Origin: Streptomyces griseocarneus
GTDB taxonomy: Bacteria > Actinomycetota > Actinomycetes > Streptomycetales > Streptomycetaceae
DNA: 64,000 nt
Assembly: GCA_003674045.1 (NCBI GenBank)
Contig: PENC01000008.1
Coordinates: forward strand, 124,001-188,000
Reading direction: 5' to 3'
Below the pieces are notes generated by a model. It ran no database searches. It was not told the origin of the DNA and worked only from the letters and a program-made list of their open reading frames with translations. Of the stretch, positions 50,318 to 59,744 are shown one piece after another (position 1 is the first letter of the stretch; every line of letters begins with the position of its first letter). Made by a program: the position numbers and the translations under genes.

Positions 50318-51100
50318 GTGTCCAGCTCCGACATCTTCATCGGTGAGACCATCGGCACCGCCGTGCTCATCCTGCTCGGCGGTGGCGTATGTGCCGCCGT
50401 TACCCTGAAGCGCTCGAAGGCGCAGGACGCGGGCTGGCTCGCCATCACGTTCGGTTGGGGGTTCGCCGTTCTGACGGGCGCGTACATCGCGGCCCGCTCC
50501 GGCGCCCACCTCAACCCGGCCGTCACTCTCGGCCTCGCCATCGACGGCCGCGTCGACTGGAGTGACGTACCTCTCTACATCGGCTCCCAGATGCTCGGCG
50601 CCATAATCGGCGCCACGCTGGTGTGGGTCACGTACTACGGGCAGTTCCGGGCGCACCTGACCGACCCGGAGATCGTCGGTACCCCCAACCCCAGCGAGGG
50701 CATGGTCGACCAGACCGCCACGCCGCAGGCCGGTCCGGTGCTGGGCATCTTCTCGACGGGCCCCGAGGTCCGCAACGTCGTGCAGAACCTCGCCACGGAG
50801 ATCATCGCCACCGCGGTGCTCGTGCTCGCGATCCTCACCCAGGGTCAGACCAAGGGTCTCGGCGTCAGCGGCACCGGCGTGCTGATGACCGCGTTCGTCG
50901 TCGTCGGTATCGGTCTCTCGCTCGGTGGCCCGACGGGCTACGCGATCAACCCCGCGCGCGACCTCGGTCCGCGTATCGTGCACGCGCTGCTGCCGCTGCC
51001 GAACAAGGGCGGCTCCGACTGGGGCTACGCCTGGATCCCGGTCGCCGGCCCGCTCGTCGGTGCCGCGCTGGCCGCAGGCCTGCACAAGCTGGCGTTCTAG
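50318..51100 (+). CDS. glpF: Glycerol facilitator (aquaglyceroporin)
   Basis: A 260-residue MIP-family channel with six helices. The two pore motifs are HLNPAVTLG (first NPA) and GYAINPARDLGPR (second NPA with the aromatic/arginine filter). The Asp after the second NPA region is typical of glycerol-conducting channels. GTG start. First gene of the glpF-glpK-glpD operon; 42 bp to glpK. Confidence 0.93.
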   Translation: MSSSDIFIGETIGTAVLILLGGGVCAAVTLKRSKAQDAGWLAITFGWGFAVLTGAYIAARSGAHLNPAVTLGLAIDGRVDWSDVPLYIGSQMLGAIIGATLVWVTYYGQFRAHLTDPEIVGTPNPSEGMVDQTATPQAGPVLGIFSTGPEVRNVVQNLATEIIATAVLVLAILTQGQTKGLGVSGTGVLMTAFVVVGIGLSLGGPTGYAINPARDLGPRIVHALLPLPNKGGSDWGYAWIPVAGPLVGAALAAGLHKLAF

Positions 51101-51142
51101 TAGCCCGTCGAGACCATCAGAGACTTCAGGAGCACACGACAC

Positions 51143-52675
51143 ATGACCACCACCGGCACCCACGGCCAGGGCCCGTTCATCGCGGCGATCGACCAGGGCA
51201 CCACCTCCTCCCGCTGCATCGTCTTCGACCGCGACGGCCGCATCGTCTCCGTCGACCAGAAGGAGCACGAGCAGATCTTCCCGAAGCCGGGCTGGGTCGA
51301 GCACGACGCGATCGAGATCTGGAACAACGTCCAGCAGGTCGTGGCCGGCGCCGTCGAGAAGGCGGGCATCACCGCCGCCGACGTCAAGGCGATCGGTATC
51401 ACCAACCAGCGTGAGACCACGCTGATGTGGGACAAGAACACCGGGCAGCCGGTCCACAACGCCATCGTCTGGCAGGACACCCGCACCGACGCCCTGTGCA
51501 AGGAACTCGGCCGCAACGTCGGCCAGGACCGCTTCCGCCGTGAGACGGGCCTGCCGCTGGCCTCCTACTTCTCCGGCCCCAAGGTCCGCTGGCTGCTGGA
51601 CAACGTCGAGGGCCTGCGCGAGCGCGCGGAAGCCGGCGAGATCCTCTTCGGCACCATGGACTCCTGGGTCATCTGGAACCTCACCGGTGGTGTCGACGGC
51701 GGCGTCCACGTGACCGACGTCACCAACGCCTCCCGCACCATGCTGATGAACCTCCGCAAGCTGGAGTGGGACGAGCGCATCCTCGCCTCCATGGAGATCC
51801 CGGGCGCCGTGCTGCCGGAGATCCGCTCCTCCGCCGAGGTCTACGGCACCGCCAAGGGCGGCGCGCTCGACGGTGTGCCCGTCGCCTCCGCGCTCGGCGA
51901 CCAGCAGGCGGCCCTGTTCGGCCAGACCTGCTTCGAGCAGGGCGAGGCCAAGTCCACCTACGGCACCGGCACCTTCATGCTGATGAACACCGGTGACGAG
52001 CCCGTCCAGTCCTACAACGGCCTGCTCACCACCGTCGGCTACCGCATCGGCTCCCAGAAGCCGGTCTACGCCCTCGAGGGCTCCATCGCCGTCACCGGCT
52101 CCCTCGTGCAGTGGATGCGCGACCAGATGGGCCTGATCAAGAGCGCCGCGGAGATCGAGACGCTCGCCAGCTCCGTCGAGGACAACGGCGGCGCCTACTT
52201 CGTGCCGGCCTTCTCCGGCCTGTTCGCCCCCTACTGGCGCTCCGACGCGCGCGGTGTGATCGCGGGCCTGACCCGTTACGTCACCAAGGCGCACATCGCC
52301 CGCGCCGTGCTCGAGGCCACCGCCTGGCAGACCCGCGAGATCACCGACGCCATGACCAAGGACTCCGGCGTCGAGCTGACCGCGCTCAAGGTCGACGGCG
52401 GCATGACCTCCAACAACTTGCTGATGCAGACCCTCTCGGACTTCCTGGACGCGCCCGTGGTGCGTCCGATGGTCGCCGAGACGACCTGCCTCGGCGCTGC
52501 CTACGCCGCCGGCCTGGCCGTCGGCTTCTGGCCGGACACCGACGCACTGCGCGCCAACTGGCGCCGGGCCGCCGAGTGGACCCCCCGCATGGAAGCGGCC
52601 ACGCGTGACCGCGAGTACAAGAACTGGCTCAAGGCCGTCGAGCGGACCATGGGCTGGATCGACGACGAGAGCTGA
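51143..52675 (+). CDS. glpK: Glycerol kinase
   Basis: A 510-residue FGGY kinase that makes glycerol-3-phosphate from glycerol and ATP. IDQGTTSSRCIVFDRDGRIV holds the phosphate-binding loop; the GTGTFMLMNTGDEP and LKVDGGMTSNNLLMQTLSD signatures are FGGY motifs. Full length. Lies between glpF and glpD, with 12 bp to glpD. Confidence 0.97.
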   Translation: MTTTGTHGQGPFIAAIDQGTTSSRCIVFDRDGRIVSVDQKEHEQIFPKPGWVEHDAIEIWNNVQQVVAGAVEKAGITAADVKAIGITNQRETTLMWDKNTGQPVHNAIVWQDTRTDALCKELGRNVGQDRFRRETGLPLASYFSGPKVRWLLDNVEGLRERAEAGEILFGTMDSWVIWNLTGGVDGGVHVTDVTNASRTMLMNLRKLEWDERILASMEIPGAVLPEIRSSAEVYGTAKGGALDGVPVASALGDQQAALFGQTCFEQGEAKSTYGTGTFMLMNTGDEPVQSYNGLLTTVGYRIGSQKPVYALEGSIAVTGSLVQWMRDQMGLIKSAAEIETLASSVEDNGGAYFVPAFSGLFAPYWRSDARGVIAGLTRYVTKAHIARAVLEATAWQTREITDAMTKDSGVELTALKVDGGMTSNNLLMQTLSDFLDAPVVRPMVAETTCLGAAYAAGLAVGFWPDTDALRANWRRAAEWTPRMEAATRDREYKNWLKAVERTMGWIDDES

Positions 52676-52687
52676 CGAGGAGCAATC

Positions 52688-54295
52688 ATGACTACCCCGC
52701 AGAGCGTTCCGACCCTGGGAACGCGCCCGGCCGCCGGCAGCAACCCCGGCCGCGCCGAAACCCGGGAACGGCTGTCGAACGCGACATACGACCTCCTGGT
52801 GATCGGCGGCGGCATCCTGGGCACATCCGTGGCCTGGCACGCCGCGCAGTCCGGACTGCGGGTCGCCATGGTGGACGCCGGCGACTTCGCCGGCGCCACC
52901 TCCTCCGCCTCCTCCAAGCTCGTCCACGGCGGTCTGCGCTACCTGCAGACCGGCGCGGTCAAGCTGGTCGCGGAGAACCACCACGAGCGCCGGGTGCTGG
53001 CCAAGGACGTGGCCCCGCACCTGGTCAACCCGCTCACCTTCTACCTGCCGGTCTACAAGGGCGGCCCGGTCGGCGCCGCCAAGCTGGGCGCCGGTGTCTT
53101 CGCCTACTCCGCGCTGTCCGCCTTCGGCGACGGTGTCGGCAAGGTGATCACCCCGGCCAAGGCCAAGGCCGACAACCCCGGTCTGCGCACGGACAATCTC
53201 AAGGCCGTCGCGGTCTACTACGACCACCAGATGAACGACTCCCGCGTCGCCATCATGACGGTCCGCGCGGCCGTCGAGTCCGGCGCGGTCGTCCTCAACC
53301 ACGCCGAGGTCACCGGTCTGCGTTTCACGCACGGCAAGGTGACCGGCGCCGAGCTCAAGGACCGCACCGACGGCTCCGAGTTCGGTATCGACGCGCGCGT
53401 CGTCCTCAACGCCACCGGCCCGTGGGTGGACCACCTGCGGAAGCTGGAAGACAAGGGCGCCGCGCCGTCGATCCGCCTCTCCAAGGGCGCGCACATCGTG
53501 ATGAAGCGCAAGTCGCCGTGGAAGGCCGCCATGGCCACCCCGATCGACAAGTACCGCATCACCTTCGCCCTGCCGTGGGAGGACCAGCTCCTGCTGGGCA
53601 CCACCGACACCCAGTACGAGGGCGACCCGGCGGACGTGCGCGCCACCGAGGCCGACATCCAGCAGATCCTGGACGAGGCCGCCTTCTCCATCCAGGACGC
53701 GGACCTCGACCGCGACCTGATGACGTACGCCTTCGCGGGCCTGCGCGTGCTCCCCGGCGGCCCCGGCGACGTGGCCCAGGCCAAGCGCGAGACGGTCGTC
53801 ACCGAGGGCAAGGGCGGCATGCTCTCCGTCGCGGGCGGCAAGTGGACCACCTACCGCCACATCGGCCGCACCGTGATGAGCAAGCTCGCCAAGGTGCCGG
53901 GCAGCCCGCTGACCGAGGACATGGAGCCCGTCTCCAGCCTGGTCCGCCGCACCCCGCTGCCGGGTGTCGCCAACCCCAACGCGGTGGCCCACCGCCTGCT
54001 CGTGGACCGCGAGCCGGGCAGCCGCATGGACCCGCTGACGGCCCGTCACCTCGCCACCCACTACGGCTCGCTGTCCTTCGACATCGCCCGCATGGTCAAC
54101 GAGAACCCCGAGCTCGGCGAGCGCATCCACCCCGACGGCCCGGAGATCTGGGCCCAGGTCGCCTACGCCCGTGACCACGAGTGGGCGGAGACGGTGGACG
54201 ACGTCCTGCGCCGCCGTACGACCCTGACGATCCGCGGCCTCGACACGGAGGACGTGCGTGCCCAGGTCAAGGGCATGCTGAACGACAAGGGCTGA
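52688..54295 (+). CDS. glpD: Glycerol-3-phosphate dehydrogenase (FAD, membrane-associated)
   Basis: A 535-residue flavoprotein that oxidises glycerol-3-phosphate to dihydroxyacetone phosphate and feeds electrons to menaquinone. DLLVIGGGILGTSVAWHAAQ is the FAD dinucleotide fold; SSKLVHGGLRYLQTGAVKLV and GGKWTTYRHIGRTVM are GlpD signatures. The last gene of the operon, followed by a strong terminator. Confidence 0.96.
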   Translation: MTTPQSVPTLGTRPAAGSNPGRAETRERLSNATYDLLVIGGGILGTSVAWHAAQSGLRVAMVDAGDFAGATSSASSKLVHGGLRYLQTGAVKLVAENHHERRVLAKDVAPHLVNPLTFYLPVYKGGPVGAAKLGAGVFAYSALSAFGDGVGKVITPAKAKADNPGLRTDNLKAVAVYYDHQMNDSRVAIMTVRAAVESGAVVLNHAEVTGLRFTHGKVTGAELKDRTDGSEFGIDARVVLNATGPWVDHLRKLEDKGAAPSIRLSKGAHIVMKRKSPWKAAMATPIDKYRITFALPWEDQLLLGTTDTQYEGDPADVRATEADIQQILDEAAFSIQDADLDRDLMTYAFAGLRVLPGGPGDVAQAKRETVVTEGKGGMLSVAGGKWTTYRHIGRTVMSKLAKVPGSPLTEDMEPVSSLVRRTPLPGVANPNAVAHRLLVDREPGSRMDPLTARHLATHYGSLSFDIARMVNENPELGERIHPDGPEIWAQVAYARDHEWAETVDDVLRRRTTLTIRGLDTEDVRAQVKGMLNDKG

Positions 54296-54328
54296 TCCCG
54301 GGGGCCCGCCGAGGGCCCGCCCAGGTCC

Positions 54329-54368
54329 GCCGAGGGGAGAGACGACATCGGCCGTCTCTCCCCTCGGC
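54329..54368 (+). terminator. glpFKD operon terminator
   Basis: Perfect 16-bp arms, GCCGAGGGGAGAGACG (54329-54344) and CGTCTCTCCCCTCGGC (54353-54368), around an 8-nt loop, 33 bp after the glpD stop. Confidence 0.85.
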
Positions 54369-54392
54369 GCTGTCCGGGGGCGCGGCCCGGCA

Positions 54393-54432
54393 GCGCCCCG
54401 AAGGGGCGCGAAGAACCGCGACGTCCGGCGAT
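54393..54432. repeat. Partial dispersed repeat, copy g
   Basis: GCGCCCCGAAGGGGCGCGAAGAACCGCGACG keeps only the hairpin end of the 75-bp repeat, with mismatches. Confidence 0.45.
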
Positions 54433-54505
54433 CAGTACTGCAGAAACGCAACTGCACCGGCCGGGTCCGCGTCACCATAAAGGGAAAAGGGGGCGGATTC
54501 TGCGT

Positions 54506-55567
54506 ATGCGACGGCCGGACGTCCGGAAGCTGCTGACCGCGCTGCGCCACTGGCGCCCGGGCAGGCGGGCGCTGGTGCGCGGCGCGCTGGCGCTGGGCAT
54601 CGTGCTGCTCGTGCCGCTCGTCCTGGCGGGCAGCGTGCTGCGGGCCGCCTACGCCGGGACGCCCGCGGACGACGCGGTCACCCGTGGCCGCGACGCCCTC
54701 TGGCTGGGCCACGCCTGGGTCGACGGCCGCAAGGGCGACGCCGACGTGGCCGCGCTCAAGCGGCGCGTCGCGGACACCGGCATGCGCGACCTGTATGTGC
54801 ACGCGGGCCCTCTCGAACACGACGGCACCCTGCCCGCCTCCGCGTACCCGCGGGCGCGATGGCTCGTCGACGCCGTGCACCGCGAGCTGCCGGGAGTCCG
54901 CGTCCAGGCGTGGCTCGGGGACGTGCTGGTGCGCCCGGGGGAGCGGAAGGCCGGGCTCGGGCTGGACCGGGCGCCCGCGCGCGAGGCGGTCGTGGCGAGC
55001 GCGCGGCAGGTGCTGCGCGCCGGTTTCGAGGGCGTTCACCTCGACGTCGAGCCCGTGCGCTCCGACGACCGCTCCTTCCTGGCCCTGCTCGACGCCCTCC
55101 ACCCCGCCGTACGGGCCGAGGGCGGGGTGCTCTCGGTCGCCGCCCAGCAGATCGACCCGGTGCCCGCGATGCACCGGGCCGCCCGCGTCATGGGCAGTGA
55201 CAAGTGGTGGACCCAGAAGTACTTCGGCCAGGTCGCCCGGCGCACCGACCAGATCGCGGTCATGTCGTACGACACGGCTCTGCCGGTCGAGAGCCTCTAC
55301 GGCGGCTACGTCGCCCGGCAGACGCAGCTCGCCCTCCAGGCCACCCCGCCCGGGGTCGACCTGCTGATGGGCATGCCCTTCTTCCACACCGACGACATGG
55401 GCCACCACGGCCACGCGGAGACCGCCGCGGCCGCCGTGCGCGGCGCCAGGCTGGGGCTGACCCGGGAGGGCGGCGAGCGGCAGCGGTTCGGGCTCGCGCT
55501 GTACGTGGATTTCGCGGCCACCGAGCAGGACTGGCGTGCCTACCGGCAGAGCTGGGGTACGAGGTGA
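54506..55567 (+). CDS. Membrane-anchored TIM-barrel protein (GH18-like)
   Basis: A 353-residue protein with a basic N terminus and one signal-anchor helix (ALALGIVLLVPLVLAGSVL). An extracytoplasmic domain includes FEGVHLDVEPVRSDDRSFLA, where DxE at the end of a strand resembles the GH18 catalytic motif, and TDQIAVMSYDTAL, a GH18-like strand. Hydrolase activity on a cell-wall or chitin-like glycan is possible but unproven. It stands alone between the glp operon and the PAC2 gene. Confidence 0.65.
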   Translation: MRRPDVRKLLTALRHWRPGRRALVRGALALGIVLLVPLVLAGSVLRAAYAGTPADDAVTRGRDALWLGHAWVDGRKGDADVAALKRRVADTGMRDLYVHAGPLEHDGTLPASAYPRARWLVDAVHRELPGVRVQAWLGDVLVRPGERKAGLGLDRAPAREAVVASARQVLRAGFEGVHLDVEPVRSDDRSFLALLDALHPAVRAEGGVLSVAAQQIDPVPAMHRAARVMGSDKWWTQKYFGQVARRTDQIAVMSYDTALPVESLYGGYVARQTQLALQATPPGVDLLMGMPFFHTDDMGHHGHAETAAAAVRGARLGLTREGGERQRFGLALYVDFAATEQDWRAYRQSWGTR

Positions 55568-55802
55568 CGAGAGAGGCGATACGAGGGGGTGGGACAGTGC
55601 CCGCACAGGGGCTGCGAACAGGGGGCGCGGACGCCGTAGGCTTAGAGGTCGCACGGAGGGGGACGTGCTGCCGGATCACACCCCGGACAACGGGTCGCAC
55701 ACCGGTACACCCCCGGATGACGCCGCGCGACCCCGAACAACACTGCACGGAACGGCAACCGGTGGTACGGACCCATCCGCCCCGGTCGGAAGGAGGCGCT
55801 GG

Positions 55803-56801
55803 GTGATCGAGCTTGAGGGGGTTCCCGAGCTGATCGACCCGGTCATGATCTGTGCCTTCGAGGGCTGGAACGACGCCGGTGACGCCGCCTCCAGCGCGGT
55901 CGCGCACCTGGACCGGGAGTGGAAGGGCGAGGTCTTCGCCGCGCTCGACGCCGAGGACTACTACGACTTCCAGGTCAACCGCCCCACGATCTGGCTGGAC
56001 GGCGGGGTCCGCAAGATCACCTGGCCGACCACCCGGCTGTCCGTGGTGCGCACGGGCGGCGCGAAACCGCGCGACCTGGTGCTGGTGCGCGGCATCGAGC
56101 CGAGCATGCGCTGGCGCTCGTTCTGCAACGAGATCCTGGGCTTCGCCCACGAGCTGGGCGTGGAGCTGGTCGTGGTGCTGGGCTCGCTGCTGGGGGACAC
56201 CCCGCACACCCGGCCCGTGCCGGTCACCGGCGTCACCTCCGACCCGGACCTGGCCCGCACCATGGACCTGGAACAGTCCCGCTACGAAGGCCCGACCGGA
56301 ATCGTCGGCATCCTCCAGGAGGCGTGCGCCCACGCCGGGGTCCCGGCGGTGAGCCTGTGGGCGGCCGTGCCGCACTACGTCTCGCAGCCGCCGAACCCCA
56401 AGGCCACCCTGGCGCTCCTCAACCGCCTGGAGGACCTGATCGACCTGCGGATCCCGCTGGGCGACCTCCCCGAGGACGCCCGCGCCTGGCAGCTCGGCGT
56501 GGACCAGCTGGCCGCCGAGGACCGCGAGGTCGCCGAGTACGTCCAGACGCTGGAGGAGGCACGCGACACCGCCGACCTCCCGGAGGCCTCGGGCGAGGCC
56601 ATCGCCCGCGAGTTCGAGCGCTATCTGCGGCGCCGTGACGACCGGCCCGGCGGCCACGCCGCCGAGCCGGGGCTCGCGGACGGCTCGTACCTCCGCGACA
56701 GCCCCAGCGGCCGCACCCGCCCGCAGCGGCCCGCTGCCAAGGACGACGGCGGCGGCCCGGCCGCCGAGGAGGAGCAGGAGGGGCCCGAGACCGAGGGCTG
56801 A
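55803..56801 (+). CDS. parJ: PAC2-family protein (ParJ-like)
   Basis: A 332-residue protein of the proteasome-assembly-chaperone-2 fold: MICAFEGWNDAGDAASSAVA, DYYDFQVNRPTIWLDGG, VRGIEPSMRWRSFCNEIL, then helical C terminus and a disordered acidic tail. It corresponds in position and sequence type to S. coelicolor SCO1662, described as ParJ, which modulates ParA assembly during sporulation septation. The assignment rests on recalled synteny. Start GTG 55803 after AAGGAGGCG. Confidence 0.8.
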   Translation: MIELEGVPELIDPVMICAFEGWNDAGDAASSAVAHLDREWKGEVFAALDAEDYYDFQVNRPTIWLDGGVRKITWPTTRLSVVRTGGAKPRDLVLVRGIEPSMRWRSFCNEILGFAHELGVELVVVLGSLLGDTPHTRPVPVTGVTSDPDLARTMDLEQSRYEGPTGIVGILQEACAHAGVPAVSLWAAVPHYVSQPPNPKATLALLNRLEDLIDLRIPLGDLPEDARAWQLGVDQLAAEDREVAEYVQTLEEARDTADLPEASGEAIAREFERYLRRRDDRPGGHAAEPGLADGSYLRDSPSGRTRPQRPAAKDDGGGPAAEEEQEGPETEG

Positions 56802-56877
56802 CCGGCCGGAACGGGCCGGCGGTCGGATATCGGAGCGACGTGCGGAGCAGTCCGCCGTACACTGGTCGGTCCGGTGG

Positions 56878-56920
56878 AGGCCGGTCCGGACACACCGTAC
56901 GGGTGTGTCCGGACCGGCCT
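56878..56920. terminator. Strong 19-bp hairpin between PAC2 and HAD genes
   Basis: Perfect 19-bp arms (AGGCCGGTCCGGACACACC and its complement) with a 5-nt loop, ending CCTTCTCG. It lies 25 bp upstream of the HAD start and downstream of a TACACT -10-like element, so it is either the PAC2 terminator or part of the HAD leader. Confidence 0.75.
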
Positions 56921-56945
56921 TCTCGTCCCCTCGGAGGTGTGCCTC

Positions 56946-57644
56946 GTGACCAGCAGCATCCCCCTCGCCGTGACCCGTCCGGCCGCCGGAGCGGGTCTCC
57001 AGGCCGTCCTCCTCGACATGGACGGCACCCTGGTCGACACCGAGGGCTTCTGGTGGGACGTGGAGGTCGCCGTCTTCGCCGAGCTCGGGCACCGGCTCCT
57101 GGAGGAGTACCGTGCGGTGGTGGTCGGCGGACCCATGACGCGCAGCGCCTCCTTCCTGATCCAGGCCACCGGCGCGAAGATCGCCCTCGCCGAGCTCACC
57201 GCCCTGCTCAACTCGCGCTTCTCCGAGATGATCGGCCACGGTGTGCCGCTGATGCCGGGCGCCCGCAGGCTGCTCGCCGAGCTCGCCACCCACTCCGTGC
57301 CCACCGCGCTGGTCTCCGCCTCGCACCGGGAGATCATCGACCGGGTGCTGCGCACCCTGGGCGCCGAGAACTTCACGCTCACCGTCGCGGGCGACGAGCT
57401 GGAGCGCACCAAGCCGCACCCCGACCCCTATCTGCTCGCGGCCGCCCGGCTCGGCGTGGACCCCGCGCGGTGCGCCGTGGTCGAGGACACCCTGACCGGC
57501 GTGGCCGCGGCGGAGGCCGCGGGCTGCCGGGTGGTGGCGGTGCCCTCGGTGGCCCCCATCCCGCCCGCGGCCGGGCGCACCGTCGTGGGCTCCCTCGAAG
57601 AAGTCGACCTGCCCTTTCTCCACGGCCTCATGAGGACCGTCTGA
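56946..57644 (+). CDS. HAD-superfamily (subfamily IA) phosphatase
   Basis: A 232-residue phosphatase. Motif I is LLDMDGTLVDTE (nucleophile and acid Asp), motif II SASH, motif III the Lys in ELERTKPHPDPYLLAA and motif IV VVEDTLTGVAAA. It resembles phosphoglycolate phosphatase/beta-phosphoglucomutase relatives. Start GTG 56946 follows CGGAGGTGTGCC; a strong hairpin lies immediately upstream. Substrate unknown. Confidence 0.87.
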   Translation: MTSSIPLAVTRPAAGAGLQAVLLDMDGTLVDTEGFWWDVEVAVFAELGHRLLEEYRAVVVGGPMTRSASFLIQATGAKIALAELTALLNSRFSEMIGHGVPLMPGARRLLAELATHSVPTALVSASHREIIDRVLRTLGAENFTLTVAGDELERTKPHPDPYLLAAARLGVDPARCAVVEDTLTGVAAAEAAGCRVVAVPSVAPIPPAAGRTVVGSLEEVDLPFLHGLMRTV

Positions 57645-58084
57645 CGTCTGCCCGGAACCTGCCCGAGACCCGCGCGGTCACGGAATGTCCAGAGAACTTC
57701 CGGACCTCGGCGCGCGCTTTTCCGCCCGAATGCGGTGGCTGAATTCCCCTGACCGCCCGGCACTTCGCCGGAGTGAGTTTCGTCACCGGGTCAAGAGGCG
57801 TTGAGTGGGGTGTCGATCACTCTCCCGTACCCCCGGAGGGGCGGAAGAGCACCCTTGTGTCCCGATTGATGGTTTCCTGCGCGGATCGTTCCACTGCCCG
57901 GTCATCCATGAACTGCCGGTCGTTATCGCGGCGTGATAACGCATCAACTTCACCGAGTTCCGGCCACCGGGGGGCCGCGCACTAATCTCTTCGCGAGAAC
58001 TTCACGGCTGCCCATGGGACGACGCGACCGCCGTCGGTATCGTCCCGGGAACCGAACGCACCACCACAGGGAGAACCCCGCACA
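57645..58084. promoter_or_regulatory. Long upstream region of the binding-protein genes
   Basis: A 440-bp non-coding gap. It contains the 21-bp palindrome at 57921-57941 and otherwise no protein-like frame. GGGAGAACC precedes the SBP start at 58085. Confidence 0.6.
57921..57941. promoter_or_regulatory. 21-bp operator-like palindrome
   Basis: Arms CGTTATCGCG and CGTGATAACG surround a central G; 9 of 10 pairs match. It lies 144 bp upstream of the first binding-protein gene. Confidence 0.55.
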
Positions 58085-59683
58085 ATGAACCGCAAGACGT
58101 TGGCGCTGCCGGCCGTGGCAGCCCTGCTGGTCCCCGTCCTCGCCGCCTGTGGCGGGAGCGATGGAGCCGGGAAGGGCAAGGGCGCCATCGTCGTCGGCAC
58201 GACGGACCGCTTCGAGGAGACCACGGACGCCCCCGCGCCCTTCGACCCCGCCGCCGCGTACGACATCAGCGTCTGGAACGTCCTGCACAGCACCTTCCAG
58301 ACGCTGCTGCGCCTGCCCCGCTCCGGTGCCCAGCCGGTCGGGGACGCCGCGGAGAAGTGCTGGTTCGCCGACCGCAAGAACGAGCAGCTCCGCTGCACCC
58401 TGCGCAGCGGGCTGAAGTTCTCCAACGGGCACGCGCTCACCTCCGAGGACGTGAAGTTCTCCTTCGAGCGCGCGCTGGCCATCAACTTCGAGAACGGTCC
58501 GATCTCGCTGCTCAGCAACATCGACCGCATCGAGACGCCCAGCGAGACCGAGGTCGTCTTCTCCCTGAAGACCCCCGACGCGACGTTCCCGCAGAAGATA
58601 GCCACCCCGGCCGGCGCCATCGTGGACAGCGAGTCCTACTCCAAGAAGGAGCTCAACAACGGTTTCAAGGTGGTCGGCTCCGGCCCGTACACCCTGAAGA
58701 CCGAGGAGAAGGACGGCCGGGTCACCAAGGCGGTCTTCGACAAGAACCCGAACTACCGGGGTTCGGTCGACCCGCAGAACGACAAGTTCGAGATGCGTTT
58801 CTTCGACGACTCGAAGTCGATGGAGAAGGCGCTCAAGGACGGCGACATCGACCTGGTGAACCGCTCCCTGTCGCCGGAGCAGCTCGGCCGGCTGCGCACC
58901 GCCGATGTCAAGGGCGTCAAGCTGCTGGAGACACCGGGTCAGGAGATCAGCTTCCTCGCCTTCAACACCGAGGACTCCACGGTCAAGAACAAGGCCGTGC
59001 GCCAGGCCGTGGCCCAGCTGATCGACCGCCAGGCGCTGGCCCGTGACGACTACGAGCGCACCAACGAAGCGCTGTACTCGCTCGTCCCCGCCGGTATCAC
59101 GGGCCACCAGAACTCCTTCTCCAACAAGTACGGGGACCCCAGCGTCGAGAAGGCGCGCACCATCCTGAAGGGCGCCGGCATCACCTCCCCGGTGCCGCTG
59201 ACGCTCACCTACACCAGCGACCACTACGGTGAGGCGACCGCCAAGGCGTTCAAGACGCTGCAGAAGCAGCTCAACGACAGCCAGCTGTTCACGGCCAAGG
59301 CCGAGGGCGTGAAGTGGGCGGACTTCCGCCCGGAGGCCGCCCGCGGCAAGTACGCCGTCTACGGCATGGGCTGGTTCCCCGACTTCCCGGACCCGGACAA
59401 CTACGTCGCGCCGTTCTTCGGCAAGGACAACTTCCTCCGGTCCCCCTACCAGAACACCAAGATCACCAACCAGCTGATCCCGGACTCCCGCGAGACCTCG
59501 CAGCGCGAGTCCGCGGCCAAGCTTCTCCAGCAGGCGCAGGACATCGTCGCCGACGAGGTGCCGGTGCTCCCGCTGTGGCAGGGGAAGCAGTACGTGGCCG
59601 CCCGGGAGAACATCACGGGCGCCGAGTGGGCGCTCAACCTGGCCTCCGAGCTGCAGCCGTGGGAGCTGGCCCGCGGCGTGTGA
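58085..59683 (+). CDS. Family 5 extracellular solute-binding lipoprotein (peptide type), copy 1
   Basis: A 532-residue lipoprotein: signal with lipobox LAAC (Cys22), then the SBP_bac_5 fold with GLKFSNGHALTSEDVKFSFE, NPNYRGSV, FNTEDSTVKNKAVRQAVAQL and LPLWQGKQYVAARENITG. It should capture oligopeptides or a similar solute outside the membrane. No permease or ATPase gene follows in the window; a close paralogue starts 61 bp downstream. Confidence 0.9.
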   Translation: MNRKTLALPAVAALLVPVLAACGGSDGAGKGKGAIVVGTTDRFEETTDAPAPFDPAAAYDISVWNVLHSTFQTLLRLPRSGAQPVGDAAEKCWFADRKNEQLRCTLRSGLKFSNGHALTSEDVKFSFERALAINFENGPISLLSNIDRIETPSETEVVFSLKTPDATFPQKIATPAGAIVDSESYSKKELNNGFKVVGSGPYTLKTEEKDGRVTKAVFDKNPNYRGSVDPQNDKFEMRFFDDSKSMEKALKDGDIDLVNRSLSPEQLGRLRTADVKGVKLLETPGQEISFLAFNTEDSTVKNKAVRQAVAQLIDRQALARDDYERTNEALYSLVPAGITGHQNSFSNKYGDPSVEKARTILKGAGITSPVPLTLTYTSDHYGEATAKAFKTLQKQLNDSQLFTAKAEGVKWADFRPEAARGKYAVYGMGWFPDFPDPDNYVAPFFGKDNFLRSPYQNTKITNQLIPDSRETSQRESAAKLLQQAQDIVADEVPVLPLWQGKQYVAARENITGAEWALNLASELQPWELARGV

Positions 59684-59744
59684 GGCACCGACAGGCTCGT
59701 CGGACAGGTTCTGCCGAAGGTCTCTTCAGACGATCAAGGAAACT

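Noticed and set aside
49904..55654. A 1916-codon open frame on the minus strand across the glycerol operon
   Set aside because: It is antisense to gylR-glpF-glpK-glpD and is open only because of GC-rich codon bias; composition is repetitive Val/Asp/Gly/Arg with no domain.
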